DNA of 64,000 bases, from assembly GCA_026214975.1 (NCBI GenBank), contig JAOBSW010001034.1:62001-126000 (forward strand), in the 5' to 3' direction. Source of the stretch: Gentiana macrophylla (Eukaryota; Streptophyta; Magnoliopsida; Gentianales; Gentianaceae). Position numbers and translations under genes: made by a program. Positions 21,397 to 32,216 of this stretch are shown in pieces (the first letter of the stretch is position 1; each line of letters begins with the position of its first letter). The notes under the pieces were generated by a model, which saw nothing but the letters and a program-made list of their open reading frames with translations, made no database searches and was not told the DNA's origin.

Positions 21397-21410
21397 TGGT
21401 ATCAGAGAAG
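21397..21410 (+). other. Primer-binding site of a degenerate copia or TRIM-like element
   Basis: TGGTATCAGAGAAG directly follows GCAACA, an LTR-like end. About 110 bp later ACCCACACTTGAGG resembles the purine-tract region that precedes a 3' LTR, but no 3' LTR follows; the Pack-MULE target starts there. A very short internal part would fit a miniature (TRIM) element. Confidence 0.5.
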
Positions 21411-21792
21411 GTGCTCGCTAGTTCAAACCTCAGTACTAGCATTGTCTTCCCAGAAAAAGACAAAAATAAATTGTTTCAAGTGTTGGGCCTCTACCAAAAA
21501 TATATAATAGACCCACACTTGAGGCGATCTATTGACAGATATAAAATTAGGAAAAATTAGGTATACATCCACTTTTCCCTCTTAATTAAGTAATAATCCA
21601 CACTTCTATTTTTAGTTGCAATAAGGATAACTTTTTTTGCCATTGATCATTTTACCCTTATCCCTCTAGTTGTAAACCTTTGCTTCTTTCCGAGAATCTC
21701 ATCTCCACCAATATCCCCGTCTCCGGAACTGTATACACTATTTAAGCTCTGTCTGTTCTTCGTCCAAAATTCTACCTTTTCTTTCTAAAAAA

Positions 21793-21978
21793 ATGGCGTT
21801 CATTTCACCGGCGCAGCAGTTAGACGCGCCTAAACATGTCTTCTCTTACATTTCTACTTCTTCTCCGACTAGTTCCAGTTGACCAACGTCTTTAAATATC
21901 ACTCAATGGCAGCTCATTTCTGTCTCAACATGGATCTTTAACTTCATCATCCAGAAGCTTCCTAAGTTCTGGCTTTAG
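21793..21978 (+). pseudogene. Captured coding-like segment of unknown origin
   Basis: From ATG 21793 the frame reads MAFISPAQQLDAPKHVFSY, reaches a TGA at 21880 and continues open (SLNITQWQLISVSTWIFNF) to TAG 21976, where TTTAG|GTGGGT could be a splice donor. It is more GC-rich than its surroundings. I do not recognise the protein. It may be an exon captured from a second gene, or 5' sequence of the hydrolase donor. Confidence 0.35.
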
Positions 21979-22355
21979 GTGGGTTGAATCCCCACAGCCT
22001 CGGTTTCTGCTGCCTACGAGTTTGTCGGTAATCAAGATGTCTTGGGATGAGTTAGTTGATCAATACCCATATTTAATGAATTTTTAAATATATTAATTCT
22101 TCGGTTGCATATTTCTGAATTAATATTTAATCCCTTTCAGTTTTAATACCTTGATGAAATTGCTGTGTGCATATGTTTCAAACAATTACCTTTTAGCTGC
22201 AATGGATCTGTGTATTATATTGATTCATTTGTTATATGCTGAGTCCACTTGGCTTTTGCTGACATGGTTGTAATGGAAATGATGTTAAATTTCATATATG
22301 CATCTTAGTATCCATTCTGCCATTGCAATATTATATGTAATTACCTTTATGAAAG

Positions 22356-22481
22356 GAGGTGGTTGAATTGGAGTGTAAGAGTAAGGTTAATGGGAAGATG
22401 CATGCATGTGGCCATGATGCCCATATGGCTATGCTGTTGGGAGCTGCCAAGTTACTTCAAGCCAATAGACAGAAAATTAAG
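22356..22481 (+). pseudogene. Captured exon of an IAA-amino acid hydrolase (ILR1-like, M20 peptidase family)
   Basis: Exactly 42 codons lie between an acceptor (TTATGAAAG|GAGGTG) and a donor (ATTAAG|GTATAAGT). The translation includes [20 protein letters not shown], then [20 protein letters not shown] is the metal-binding signature of plant ILR1/ILL amidohydrolases, which free auxin from amino acid conjugates. From what I know of the family, this stretch corresponds to one natural exon. Compared with the usual sequence it has [10 protein letters not shown] for EWEHKSKVPG. No other hydrolase exon is seen, so it cannot encode an enzyme; it could be transcribed as part of the Pack-MULE. Confidence 0.85.
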
Positions 22482-23474
22482 GTATAAGTAGATGCATTGC
22501 ACCTCTGGATATGCTTTCATTGGATGGATGCTGTTTGTTCTTGTTCTTGACTGACAAAGGTTTATCTCATTTTCCAGTTTTCTTCTAAAGGCTTTATGGC
22601 TTCTCTCCTTCATGGTTTCTATTTATTTTTAATCTCCACTAATTCCTACTACTACTTTTCATTTATCTTTGCTAATATACTTCATTTCTCCTCACTTACA
22701 ACTTCTTTCAACTAATTGAAGTAGTCCCTTGAATTAAGCCTGAAATGAGCCTTATATGAGCTCGATCATGTGTTCACGATCATTGTGTGCCTTGTTACTG
22801 ATATTGTGTGCCTTATATGACCTAGATATGATATTGTGTCCCTTGAATTAAGCCTTAAATGAGCCTTATATGAGCCGGATACTGTGTTACTGATACTGTT
22901 ACTGTCACAATGTATTGTTAGTAAAAGGTGTCAATATTGCAGGTGGTTTTAGCCTAGGTGATTGAAGGTTGTTGATTCAAAATGGTGAGGCAATGCTGGT
23001 GTTTCATCACAAGTATACAAGAAAAAATCAAGATCATTACATGCCTAAGAGCCATATGTTGCATTTACATACTACTAGTTAGTTGGTTCTCATAAATCTA
23101 TATATATATTTTTTTATAGAAATGGCATGAGTAATCCTCTCCTTGATGTAACTTAATTATCATTTATGTTGATGTTAAAGTTGTTTGTCATATATGTTGT
23201 AATTTTTTTTCCGTTGTGATTGAATGTGTTATTTGAAAATACACAAGTTTTTTGGGTGTTAATGTGGTTACATTATTGTCCAAATTATTTTTAGTTTACC
23301 GTTTGTTTCCATTTTAATCCATGAAGGAATATTGGGTGTCGGTGTTGTTGTGAAGCTTGCCGAGTCCATAATTTTAGTCTAATCCCACACTGCTATTGTT
23401 AATGGTAATGGTAATGGAAATGGTAATGATGTTACTGATACTGTGTTAATGTAAACGCTGCGATTAAATTCGGC

Positions 23475-23765
23475 TTTCAATAACTACGTCGAAAGGGTAT
23501 CGTATGAGATATCAAAATGAAGAGAGAAAAAATATGAACTTTGGTGAAAGAATTTTGAAGATCGGTGTTCTAAATCAAAAGTTACGGTCGTTTATAAGAA
23601 AAATGCTCCGATTAATGCAAATGTTTTTTCGGCATTCAAAATTTACGTCGGAAGGGTATCGTATGAAATCTCAAAATAAAGAGCAAAAAAAACATGAATT
23701 TTGGTGAAATTTTTTTGATGATCGGAGTTCTACGTCAAAAGTTACGGTTGTTAAAAAAAAGCAGC
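23475..23765 (+). repeat. Two-copy tandem repeat near the right arm of the Pack-MULE
   Basis: Two units share ACGTCG(A/G)AAGGGTATCGTATGA, then ATCTCAAAATAAAGAG-like sequence, then TTTGGTGAAA and GATCGG(A/T)GTTCTA(C/A)(G/A)TCAAAAGTTACGG. Their starts are at about 23485 and 23649. Relatives lie at 20700-20995, outside the Pack-MULE. A hairpin CATGAAGTA...TACTTCATG follows at 23765-23802. Confidence 0.7.
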
Positions 23766-23919
23766 ATGAAGTAATAGTATGATGTGTGCGCGCTACTTCA
23801 TGGGTAGAGTTGTCCGTTGGATATTGTTCGTCCTTTTTGCAACTAAAAAAAGGAGTGTGTCATGTTTATTTATTTTGTATTAAAAAGTAGATTTTCTGGC
23901 TCATTCACCCATAAAATTA

Positions 23920-24077
23920 TAATTAACTACATCTCCATCAATATAAGCTTTTGATATAGATGGTCATTTAATTCAATATCTAATATTAAATAAATCCAAG
24001 ATATTGTCAGTATCCAATATTGACTATCTTTCACATGTGTATATATTACCATAAATCAATTTATACATGTGTATATA

Positions 24078-24127
<50 letters not shown>

Positions 24128-24475
24128 TTATAATAACATAATGTTATAATTAATTAATTTGCAAAATCCATGTGTATTATATACACACACATCGTGCGCC
24201 CCATATGTCATTAATTGGCTTCCATAATATTCTTTAATTAATGAACATAATTAATAACTTGTATTTAATTTTAGTTTGGGGAATTGTTATTTTTTACGGC
24301 TTGGATATATTGTTTTGTAATCTGAACCTTTTGTTATCTAGCGTCTTGCTAGATTTTTATAAATAAAATTTCTTGCTATTCACAAAAAAAATCTTGTATT
24401 TAATTTATTCATAATAAATAAATATCACCCTGTTAATTTATCACTATAACACTTTAGAGTCGAAATAAAACTTTC
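23920..24475. other. AT-rich non-coding stretch with a (CA)n(TA)n microsatellite
   Basis: CACACA then TATATA repeats at about 24079-24127. At 24300-24385 the text TTGTAATCTGAACC...TTATAAATAAAATTTCTTG is like the 3' tail of a LINE, with an A-rich end, but too short to assign. No gene is seen. Confidence 0.5.
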
Positions 24476-25414
24476 CTTATATGGTTATCACTATAACCGC
24501 AAGTGCATTTACTAAAATACCCTTCATACCTAACTGTCACGACATAGCGTCTAGCATCACATCCTGACCCTCAATCATCGGAAGAGTCAAAAACGATGAC
24601 TACTACCTTTCATGTGAAACAGTTACCGTATAAATAGAATCATATCGCAGTTACAATATCCATACAATCGTATCTCGAGTGTCAATACATCAACGATCGT
24701 ATCTTATAATCTGGATATCATTCTCTATCAAAGTAATTCATTTACTCCCACTTTGCAAAGATTCACAAGACCTAGACATTCCATATAAGAAGGCCATTTC
24801 GGATATTTACTCTTACTCTTAGGAAACGTGATTTCCGGACGAACATACATGTATTCTACGCATGCTTCACTGTCATACCCGAGCACTACCGTATGATCGC
24901 CCCATGGCTAGGGGAAACCTCAATAGTGTCAAAGCATGACAATCCTCACCGTGATGCTATGAAGACTCCGGTCTCAGGATAATTACACAACTGCCACATA
25001 CTGCGACACTTAATGTAATTGGGTCAGTCTAATGTATGCATTTTCTAATACACGTCCACGTACAGTCCAAGTGTCTCTACACTTCGATAGACGAGATGTA
25101 ACGACCCAAGTTTTCAAATGGGGTATACTCAGAAATTCACTATAATACCATGATTACTACTCAATTTTACTTATTGATTACATTAAATTCATTTTAAACT
25201 TCACACATATATATAGCATGTATTTAATCCTCAAGCAAAACTCATGTAACTTACGAAGTACAAACATGTTAAATGAAGAATAAAGGGGTTGATGCCTTTC
25301 ATTTTCCTACCGTTTTATGCATTATTTCGCATTCTCTTTAATAAAATTCATATTACCATTTAAAGCTTCCGTTACAAAACACTTTCCTAAATTTCTACTT
25401 CCATATATTATATA
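24476..25414. repeat. Gypsy-type LTR-like non-coding sequence
   Basis: No coding frame. It contains ATGTAACGACCCAAG at 25098, a common start of gypsy (Tekay-like) LTRs, and blocks such as CGCCCCATGGCTAGGGGAAA and GTCAAAGCATGACAATCCTCA that are typical of plant gypsy LTRs. Boundaries and orientation are not clear. The Helitron at 25415 was inserted into its right part. Confidence 0.4.
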
Positions 25415-25773
25415 CTAGTGAGTTCGTCAACGAGATGCCCTGGAAAATTGAACAAATCATAACATCATAAGAAGCAAGAAGTAAGCAATTTAGTGGCAGA
25501 TGATGGAAAAAATTAGCATAAATAACCTCGATTCATGAAATCGATACATATTGGTTTGCAAAGGAAGGAATTTATGTAGCATTACAACAGAATAAGTAGA
25601 AGTAAAAGAAGTTGTTATGCAGGCAACATATCATTCATATTACCAATTGCACATAAGAGAACGTGTAATGCTTTGTAATACGTTGCAAAACATGTCGCAA
25701 AATAGGAGGCATAATATTTTTTTCCCTACAAGCAAAACACATCATTCTGTAGGGTCTTTTGATCATGAGTTGT

Positions 25774-28288
25774 CTACTTCTGCTCCAGTTGGTCCATGTT
25801 CTTTTTGACTGGACCTTGCTCACTCTCAACAAGTGCATGCGTTTCCTGAACAACATTAGATACCAGTGACTCACCGGCTGCACCCTTTCCTGCTTTCTCA
25901 GACCTTTTAATTGGAGAAACAAAGTCAATGTTCCTTTTAGCAGATGGGTTGGGTCGAGAAACATGTCCAACATGCTGCTCATCTTCTATCTCTTTCAGCA
26001 CTTTACTTTCAGTTGGGGTGAAAAACTGCTTCTCACTTGGGTCAACACCCTTGGCATCAATCTCGGTTAGTAGAGCATAAGGATCAACATTAATTTTCAC
26101 ACCAAGAGAATTGTATGTTTTGATCGCCACATATCAAACATATTGAACAGATGTGCTTGGCTGGTCCCGTATTCCTTGTTTCTTCAAGAAACACACAATT
26201 GTCAGCTTCTTCAACTCTATATTCAGTTCTTCATCAACTTGATGTCCCTAAAACATTAGCAGAGTTGTAAGAATCATTAATGTTTTGTGTATTGATACAT
26301 TGAGATATGTAACGAAACTCACAAATTCTTGAGAATCTTTCAGCTGTTGTGGAGTGATGCATGTCAGCAGTTCAACATCTGGTGACTTTAAAGTCACAAA
26401 GATCACATTTTCACCTTCAGTCAACTATATTGGTATTCGGTTCCTAAAACAATTTGATTATAATACATTAAAGCAGTCTTTGAATGTATAAATCATAATT
26501 TTATATCAAATATAAGTGATCATATACACAAACCTGACTTCTACACCGCTTGCCTCACCGCATGCGAAACACTTTATAACCCATTCCACAGGAATATCGA
26601 GTCTTTTCTTGCATGTCTGACAAGCATGTATCCAGTGTTTTTGCCTGCTGGGTATAAACTTAGGTTTGCCAATAACCCAAGCTGTCTTTCTCTGTATATT
26701 TAAATAATAAATAATTTTTCTTAGCTGCAATTAATTTCTAATTGAGAGATAAAAGAAGACATGATCTAAACAGCCTAAATAACATATTAGTTACCAATAG
26801 GAGAACAGAAATGGCATCAGTCACAGTAATCGTATCCGGTTCAGCAGGTGGTGGGTATAAGATGGAGACATCTATGTTAGCTTCCTTTTTTAGCAATGTG
26901 GTTATTTCATCCATGTTTTCAAGGTACGTGACATAAACAATGTAATGTAACTTCTTATTTACGAATGAAAAAAATACTCACATACTTATTGCATATCATC
27001 ATGGTTACCAATCTAACATAGCAGCCTTATCGGTCAATGGAGGATTTATCAAGAAGTATGTGTACATGTGGGTTGAGAGAGAGAGCCCTACGAAAGTGTA
27101 GGTTTAAATTCAGTGGTACTTGAAAACCAATAGATTAAACTGAAGATTATAGATTTGGAAGTGTATATATTTACCATGAAATGTTGTTGATTTTACATTT
27201 GTTGCAATAAGTATTGAGATACCAGGTAAAGCATGTGCTAACTCAAGACCCTCAACATCTCCAAAATCATCACACAATGTCATTATCATCGGAACCTTCC
27301 TGTTATTGGCACAAAACAATTTGCATAAAAAAATGTTCATCTCTATAGCCATAAGTATATATTATATGGTAATTCATAGATGATATTCAGTTAACAGGAA
27401 TTTATGCATATTTTATGAGATTGTTTAAAATAAAAACTCATTGATTTTATGAATATTATATCTAAAAACAGTTAAGAACATTTAACTTATCTTAACGTCA
27501 ATTACCTTTGGTCGATAATGACTATCTCACACGGACTTGATTTCTTATTCACTTGCCTACATGGCATCGCATGAATGACAAGCACTTTGACATTTGAGAA
27601 TAAATTGGCTCACATTATATAATCATAACCAATCAATACGAAGATTTGTTAAATACGCAGATATCTTACTGAAATAGCTTTCGACATCCGCATGCCTAAA
27701 GAAGTCTGTAAAATCTGGAACATGGTATGTCATTCGAAGGAATGGGGAATTTGTTCATCAACAGTCTCAGCCAATTTGTTGTAGTCTAAAACCCATGTGA
27801 AGGCATAAGGTCCCAGCTTGAAGAAAGATACAGCTTCAAGTAAGTTAGCATTCGAAACGTCGTAATGTTTAAATGGAAGCAGAGTGTGCTCAAAATATCG
27901 GATGACATTTTCATACACGATTCCTGATACCTTGGTTCCCTGTTCGTTCATAAGTAATGGAACATATTTACTATAAAAACAGAGTATAATTTAGTGTAAA
28001 TGTCCCATTAAAATGTTAGATGAAAAGTAGAAATACCTTTTAACCAACCAATACATAACGCATGTAGAGTTTCCCTGATTTGCCATTACTTCCTTTCCTA
28101 GTTTGTTCACGATGGCGTTCAAAAACATGTACTCTAACAGTCCAGTCTGTACTGTCTCGGTTGATTTCCAAAATATTAAACATTTTCCTTCCTGGTACGA
28201 TTGCCATACTACTTGACTGTATCAAAGAACATGTAATTGATAGATCAATGTTTTTTATATTTAACAATATAAGGCAAAATATTATCAA
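25774..28288 (-). pseudogene. Helitron-encoded RPA1-like single-stranded DNA-binding protein, in several exons
   Basis: On the minus strand: first OB-fold start (IVPGRKMFNILEINRDSTDW, 28215-28040), then NEQGTKVSGIVYENVIRYFE with PFKHYDVSNANL (27951-27730), a one-base shift to RMTYHVPDFTDFFRHADVES (to about 27670), KVPMIMTLCDDFGDVEGLE with ATNVKSTTFHG ending at a GT donor (27310-27175), INPPLTDKAAMLDW (~27040), a zinc ribbon HACQTCKKR...KCFACGEASG (26700-26535), a further OB-fold part (26440-26320) and a polar tail (FVSPIKRSEKAGKG, ending 25774). Such proteins are known in plant Helitrons and probably coat the displaced strand. Intron-like gaps separate the parts. At least one stop and one frameshift suggest decay. 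Confidence 0.8.
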
Positions 28289-28510
28289 TCCAAGTGATAA
28301 TCTGTCATTGTTAAAAGAGTAGACATAGGCTAGAATTTAATAACAAAGAGTAAAGAAAGGGTGAAAAAGGATAAAAAAAAAACATGAAGCACAACAAATA
28401 AGATGTGTACTGTTAAAGTACCTTTTTAAATACATTCTCTATGATTGTGTCAGCATTTGTAAACAATATTTTTGGTTTCAAGTGAAGATGTTTTATCATT
28501 ACAGTCTTTC

Positions 28511-28800
28511 CTAAGTAGTACTTTTATAGACGATGATTTTTTTTGCACGTGACAATGCAACATAAAGCTGCCCATAATAGAACACGGGTTCCTTTAAATA
28601 AATACCAACACAGTCTACCGTTTGACCTTGAGCTTTGTTTATTGTCATCGCAAACCACAATCTTACTGGAAATTGTACACGCTAGTAAGGAATTTGATAC
28701 ATTTCATTTGCTGGAGGTTGAAGTGGAATTTTGTGTATGAAAACTTGATTTCCTGCAAAGTCCCCTAAAGAAATCTCAGCTTGTATGACATTACGACTAA
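28511..28800 (-). pseudogene. Helitron helicase C-terminal part
   Basis: On the minus strand VIQAEISLGDFAGNQVFIHK leads into [19 protein letters not shown] and [13 protein letters not shown], the last two motifs of Pif1-type helicases in plant Helitrons. One in-frame TAG lies where Gln or Tyr-Gln-Arg is usual (QIPY*RVQFPV). The frame ends at TAG 28511. It is separated from 28997 by a stretch with several stops. Confidence 0.88.
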
Positions 28801-28996
28801 GATTTTTGCAGACTAACCATGCTCTGATGGATTAAGATGACGCAACAAGATGATTGAAGCACCTACTTTTAAGGTCAATTTATGTGGAGGTAATCCATTT
28901 GGCGTTAGACTATTTAGTAGGTCTTGATATTGTCCTTGAAGATCACGGTTTTGAGTTTCATCAAAACTGATGTATCGAACTGCCTGCCTAGGAAAT

Positions 28997-29224
28997 CTAT
29001 ATCATCATGCTATTGACCTCGTCAACAAATTTGTTCTTAATTGTGAGTATAGCTCTATTAACATAGACTGTGCTTGTTTGTGTGTCATCAATGCCTGGGT
29101 ATACTGCTTTGATTAACTTTAAAACATCTTCCTTTTCATTGTTAGTGGAAGTTATTACACAAGAAGTAGGTAATTCAATGTAACCAGTATCTTCAATATG
29201 GTTTCTTCCCTCTCTTACAAGCAT
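28997..29224 (-). pseudogene. Helitron helicase middle part
   Basis: The frame reads REGRNHIEDTGYIELPTSCV and later VYPGIDDTQTSTVYVNRAIL, followed by NKFVDEVNSMMI. This is the segment of plant Helitron/Pif1 helicases after the GGDFRQ motif, where APKN is usually found (VNRAILTIKN here). It follows the previous frame after a stop at about 29276. Confidence 0.82.
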
Positions 29225-29275
29225 TAAGAAAGATGTGAAATAAGGATCTATCTTAGCTCTAATATTTTCAGTTAA

Positions 29276-29911
29276 CTAAAGCTTCTCTATTTTCGGCCAC
29301 ACATGAGAGGTTATAAGACATGCATCGAGCTCTTCCTTTTTGGTTCTTTTTTGAACAACAGGTAGTGTTTGCCTAAAATCTCCGCCTAAAACCATAACCT
29401 TCCCACCATATAATTCAGAGCTTGACATTATATCTTGAAGCATGTCATTTAAAGCTTCTAATGTAGACCTTTTTTCCATGGGAGCTTCATCCCAAATAAT
29501 CAACCTACTTTCTTTTATTAACGTAGCAAGGGAGGACTGTTTACTAACCCTACATATAGGAAACTCAGAATCGTCAAGTGGTATTTTAAACCTAGATTGT
29601 GCAGTTCTACCACCGGGTAGGATAGAAGCTGCAATCCCAGATGTGGCAGTAGCTAATGCATAAAAGCCTTTGCTTCTAATTGCTGCAAGCAATGCTCTAT
29701 ATAGAAATGTCTTACCGGTTCCACCAAGACCGTCAATGAAAAAAGCCTTTGATTTATTGGTATAGACAGCATCTATTACTGTTTTGAATATATGTTTTTT
29801 CTTTGAATTGATTATATTTTTTATACCTAACTCAGCAGGCGTAACAACTATATTACTCTCTGTTCTTAGTTCTCTTGTTATGTCTGCAGGGATTTCATTA
29901 ATATCCGACAT
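29276..29911 (-). pseudogene. Helitron Pif1-type helicase, N-terminal half
   Basis: A 211-residue open frame. Walker A is GLGGTGKT at residues 61-68, Walker B is IIWDEAP at 138-144, and GGDFRQTLPV is at 176-185, all intact. Helicase unwinds DNA during Helitron rolling-circle transposition. The frame stops after PKIEKL at 29276, where relatives continue with LTENMR-like sequence (LTENIRAK can be read just after the stop). Best-preserved part of the Rep-helicase; it could not act alone because the later motifs are in separate frames. Confidence 0.92.
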
Positions 29912-30145
29912 AAGGGTGGTAATTTATGTTTCAAGTGTTTTTCCCATAGTTTAAGATAAGAATGTATTTGTTGGAGGACTTTGCACCTAATCTCAGTTTT
30001 ATGAAGGCCTAAATCTCTAACAAAATCTTAAGACATGTGGATCATTGGGGCAACAGTATACTAATATAGTAGCAAAAATTCTTCTAAGTTGAAAAGTCAG
30101 GAAAATGGCAGCCTCTTCCATGCACAATTCTTGACTATTATCATC

Positions 30146-30427
30146 TTAGAGCAGCCCTCTAAGCAATGCTGCCTCTCTGAAAGTGGCAACAGTATTATTG
30201 TCAAACATTTTAAGGGACTGATAAGATGTAGGACGCTCTACGTAAGCTAAAAGCATTCTAAGGTGAAACCTCTCTCCCTCGGATGGATGTGCAGTTACAT
30301 TACGGCCTATAGATTCTCCCTTTCTCCGTATGGTCCATTGTTTTTTACTTGGAATCCAAACAAAGTACGTAGGAAAATTTGCATATGTACATTTAAGTCT
30401 TTGAGCATGTGTGTAGGTTCTATTCAT
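30146..30427 (-). pseudogene. Helitron Rep-helicase, region between Rep and helicase
   Basis: The frame includes YANFPTYFVWIPSKKQWTIR, SIGRNVTAHPSEGERFHLRM and TVATFREAALLRGLL. These match the conserved linker of plant Rep-helicases (YPEFPxxFVW..., GERFYLRTLL, TFKEACxxLGLL). A frame change separates it from the Rep domain upstream. Confidence 0.85.
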
Positions 30428-30587
30428 ATAAAAAAAATTCAGTAAGCATTGTTTTCAACTGTTGTAGATTTGTAAGTATATCAGACAAAGATTGTGTATT
30501 TCTAAATGACACAGTCTGGTAGTTTTCTAGATGCAGTGGAAGACGAATGATAAGAGGTTTCATCTCAATCATTGGAAATCTAAACAT

Positions 30588-31505
30588 TCACCAAAGTGCT
30601 TCAGGCGGTGATACCCAACGAGCTGATACAAACCGCTCTATTTCATCAATGATGCTAGATTGCTCGGCTGCATTAGACAACTGTAATAGAATTCTATCAC
30701 TACCTTTAAATATATACTTATAGATATATTTAACCACTATTATCGAAGAACATATATCTACATTTATATGGCTGTCAAATTTAGCAACTAAATAAGGTGT
30801 ATGAGGTACGACCCATCTATTATCGACCCATGCACCCCTGAATTTAACTTTCTTACCATCGTTCTTCCTGCGGTATGTTGGATATGCATTTGAAGATGAT
30901 TTTGTTTCATTAGAAAATTCTTTAGGGTAAGAGTTTTTGCACGTTTTATCTTTACACATACATACATTTGTTGGATTCAGTTCTCCACATGGTGCATGGA
31001 CCATGTGTTTCACTATAGCCTGGTATAACCAAGGATTTAAGTCTTTGTCTGGAAGCTCCGCAGATACAATTTTGTCATATTCTGCTGGATCGTAAAGTTT
31101 ATGTGCATTTTTTAGTATGAGAAGAAAATGTGCATGTCGAAGGCCCCTTTTTTGATACTCAATGACATATGTTTATGCAGCAATTTCACCAAAAATTTCA
31201 TTTTTAATGAGTTCAGTCTTAATTTCTTCAATCTTAGAATGGAAAACCCTAACTGTTAAGTCTGGTCGATCTTGGGCAAGCTCTGTTGGATGTAGATGCT
31301 TTTTTATTTCAGGCTAAGTATGATTGCATCTAACTGTTAAAAAAAGGTCAGGCTTTCCAAATTTTTGAACAAGAGTCATCGCATTTACATACTTCCGCCG
31401 CATATGCATAAACCCACCTATGAAGCTAGCAGGCAAAACAATTCTCTGTCTTATATTGGATGATTCATGTTCGCCAGAACCAACTGCATCTACTATCCCT
31501 TGCAA
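30588..31505 (-). pseudogene. Helitron Rep (HUH endonuclease) domain with two in-frame stops
   Basis: From 31505: RIVLPASFIGGFMHMRRKYV and FGKPDLFLTVRCN, then TAG (31309-31311) in place of the usual Trp of the NPxWPEI motif, PEIKKHLHPTEL, a second stop, then EYQKRGLRHAHFLLIL with the metal-binding HxH (HAH), the Cys-rich PCGELNPTNVCM and, near 30720, KYIYKYIFKG with the two tyrosines that cleave and join DNA. The catalytic residues are all present; only the two stops break it. The TGG-to-TAG change is a single base. Confidence 0.9.
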
Positions 31506-31767
31506 TAATTATTGTATTATTTCATCTTGCTTAGATTTAGCTCGGTAGAAGTCTAGTCTCTGAGTTTATAATTTCACATACATATCTACAGAATATTGCT
31601 AGAAAAGTCTACCGAAACGGAGGATATGGCTATCATCATTAACTCTAACCTAAAACTTATATGAATAAAACTCCCTCATAGATACACACCCATAATTGGA
31701 GTGAAAGTCAGATGCAGCTGGTAATAAGGAAAAGACAGAGTCAGTTAATAAATCATTGAAAGAAGCC

Positions 31768-32216
31768 TTAGATACAAGAATCTAAAGAATGTACACTACC
31801 TAGCTCTTCAGACTTTAACAACTGTTCAGCTGTCGAAGATCTGGAAGGTGAAATCATGTGTGTAGTTGTACTTGTCGAAGATTTTTGGCTATTTCCTTGG
31901 TGCCACCCAGGATCGCCAAATGGGAACATAAGTGGGTACTGCAATGGATCATAGCATCCATAGTGATACTGAATGCTTCTTGACTCTCCACTATGCTTGT
32001 AAACCCTAATGTCTCTATGTGGAACTTCAATATTAGCTTCATCAGCTTCGAATAACACTGCAACTTGAGAAACTGTAGGATTGGCATATTTTTTACGATT
32101 TACAAGAGGGTTATGCCTTAAGATGATTTGTTTATTTTCTATATCAGGAATAGATGCTAGTTCATGAAAGAATCTAACATATGGATTAATCTTTAAGATA
32201 TGAATAAGTTTTTTGA
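31768..32216 (-). pseudogene. Helitron Rep-helicase N-terminal region
   Basis: The open frame from about 32216 reads HILKINPYVRFFHELASIPD, RHNPLVNRKKYANPTVSQVA, then DIRVYKHSGESRSIQYHYGC and YDPLQYPLMFPFGDPGWHQG. The last block is the hallmark of the conserved N-terminus of plant Helitron proteins. The reading is lost after 31850. The true start is upstream, and no start codon can be assigned. Confidence 0.88.

Larger units (their letters stand above)
21550..23910 (+). mobile_element. Pack-MULE (Mutator-like) with captured gene fragments, 2361 bp
   Basis: A 9-bp direct repeat ATAAAATTA lies at 21541-21549 and 23911-23919, the duplication size of Mutator-like elements. The ends start GG (GGAAAAATTAGG and, in reverse, GGGTGAATGAGCC) and about 85 bp of each arm align in inverted orientation, including TTTTTAGTTGCAA(T/A)AAGGA at about 21610 and 23850. 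No transposase is present. The inside carries an exon of an IAA-amino acid hydrolase with intron-like flanks, another short open segment, and a tandem repeat. This is the structure of a Pack-MULE. Confidence 0.7.

Noticed and set aside
23765..23802. Hairpin CATGAAGTA...TACTTCATG as a Helitron 3' hairpin
   Set aside because: No CTRR end follows at the right distance, and the Helitron protein genes end at 25774 with a better 3' candidate at 25415.
24300..24390. LINE 3' tail
   Set aside because: Only about 90 bases, no coding part, and AT-rich context; not enough to call.
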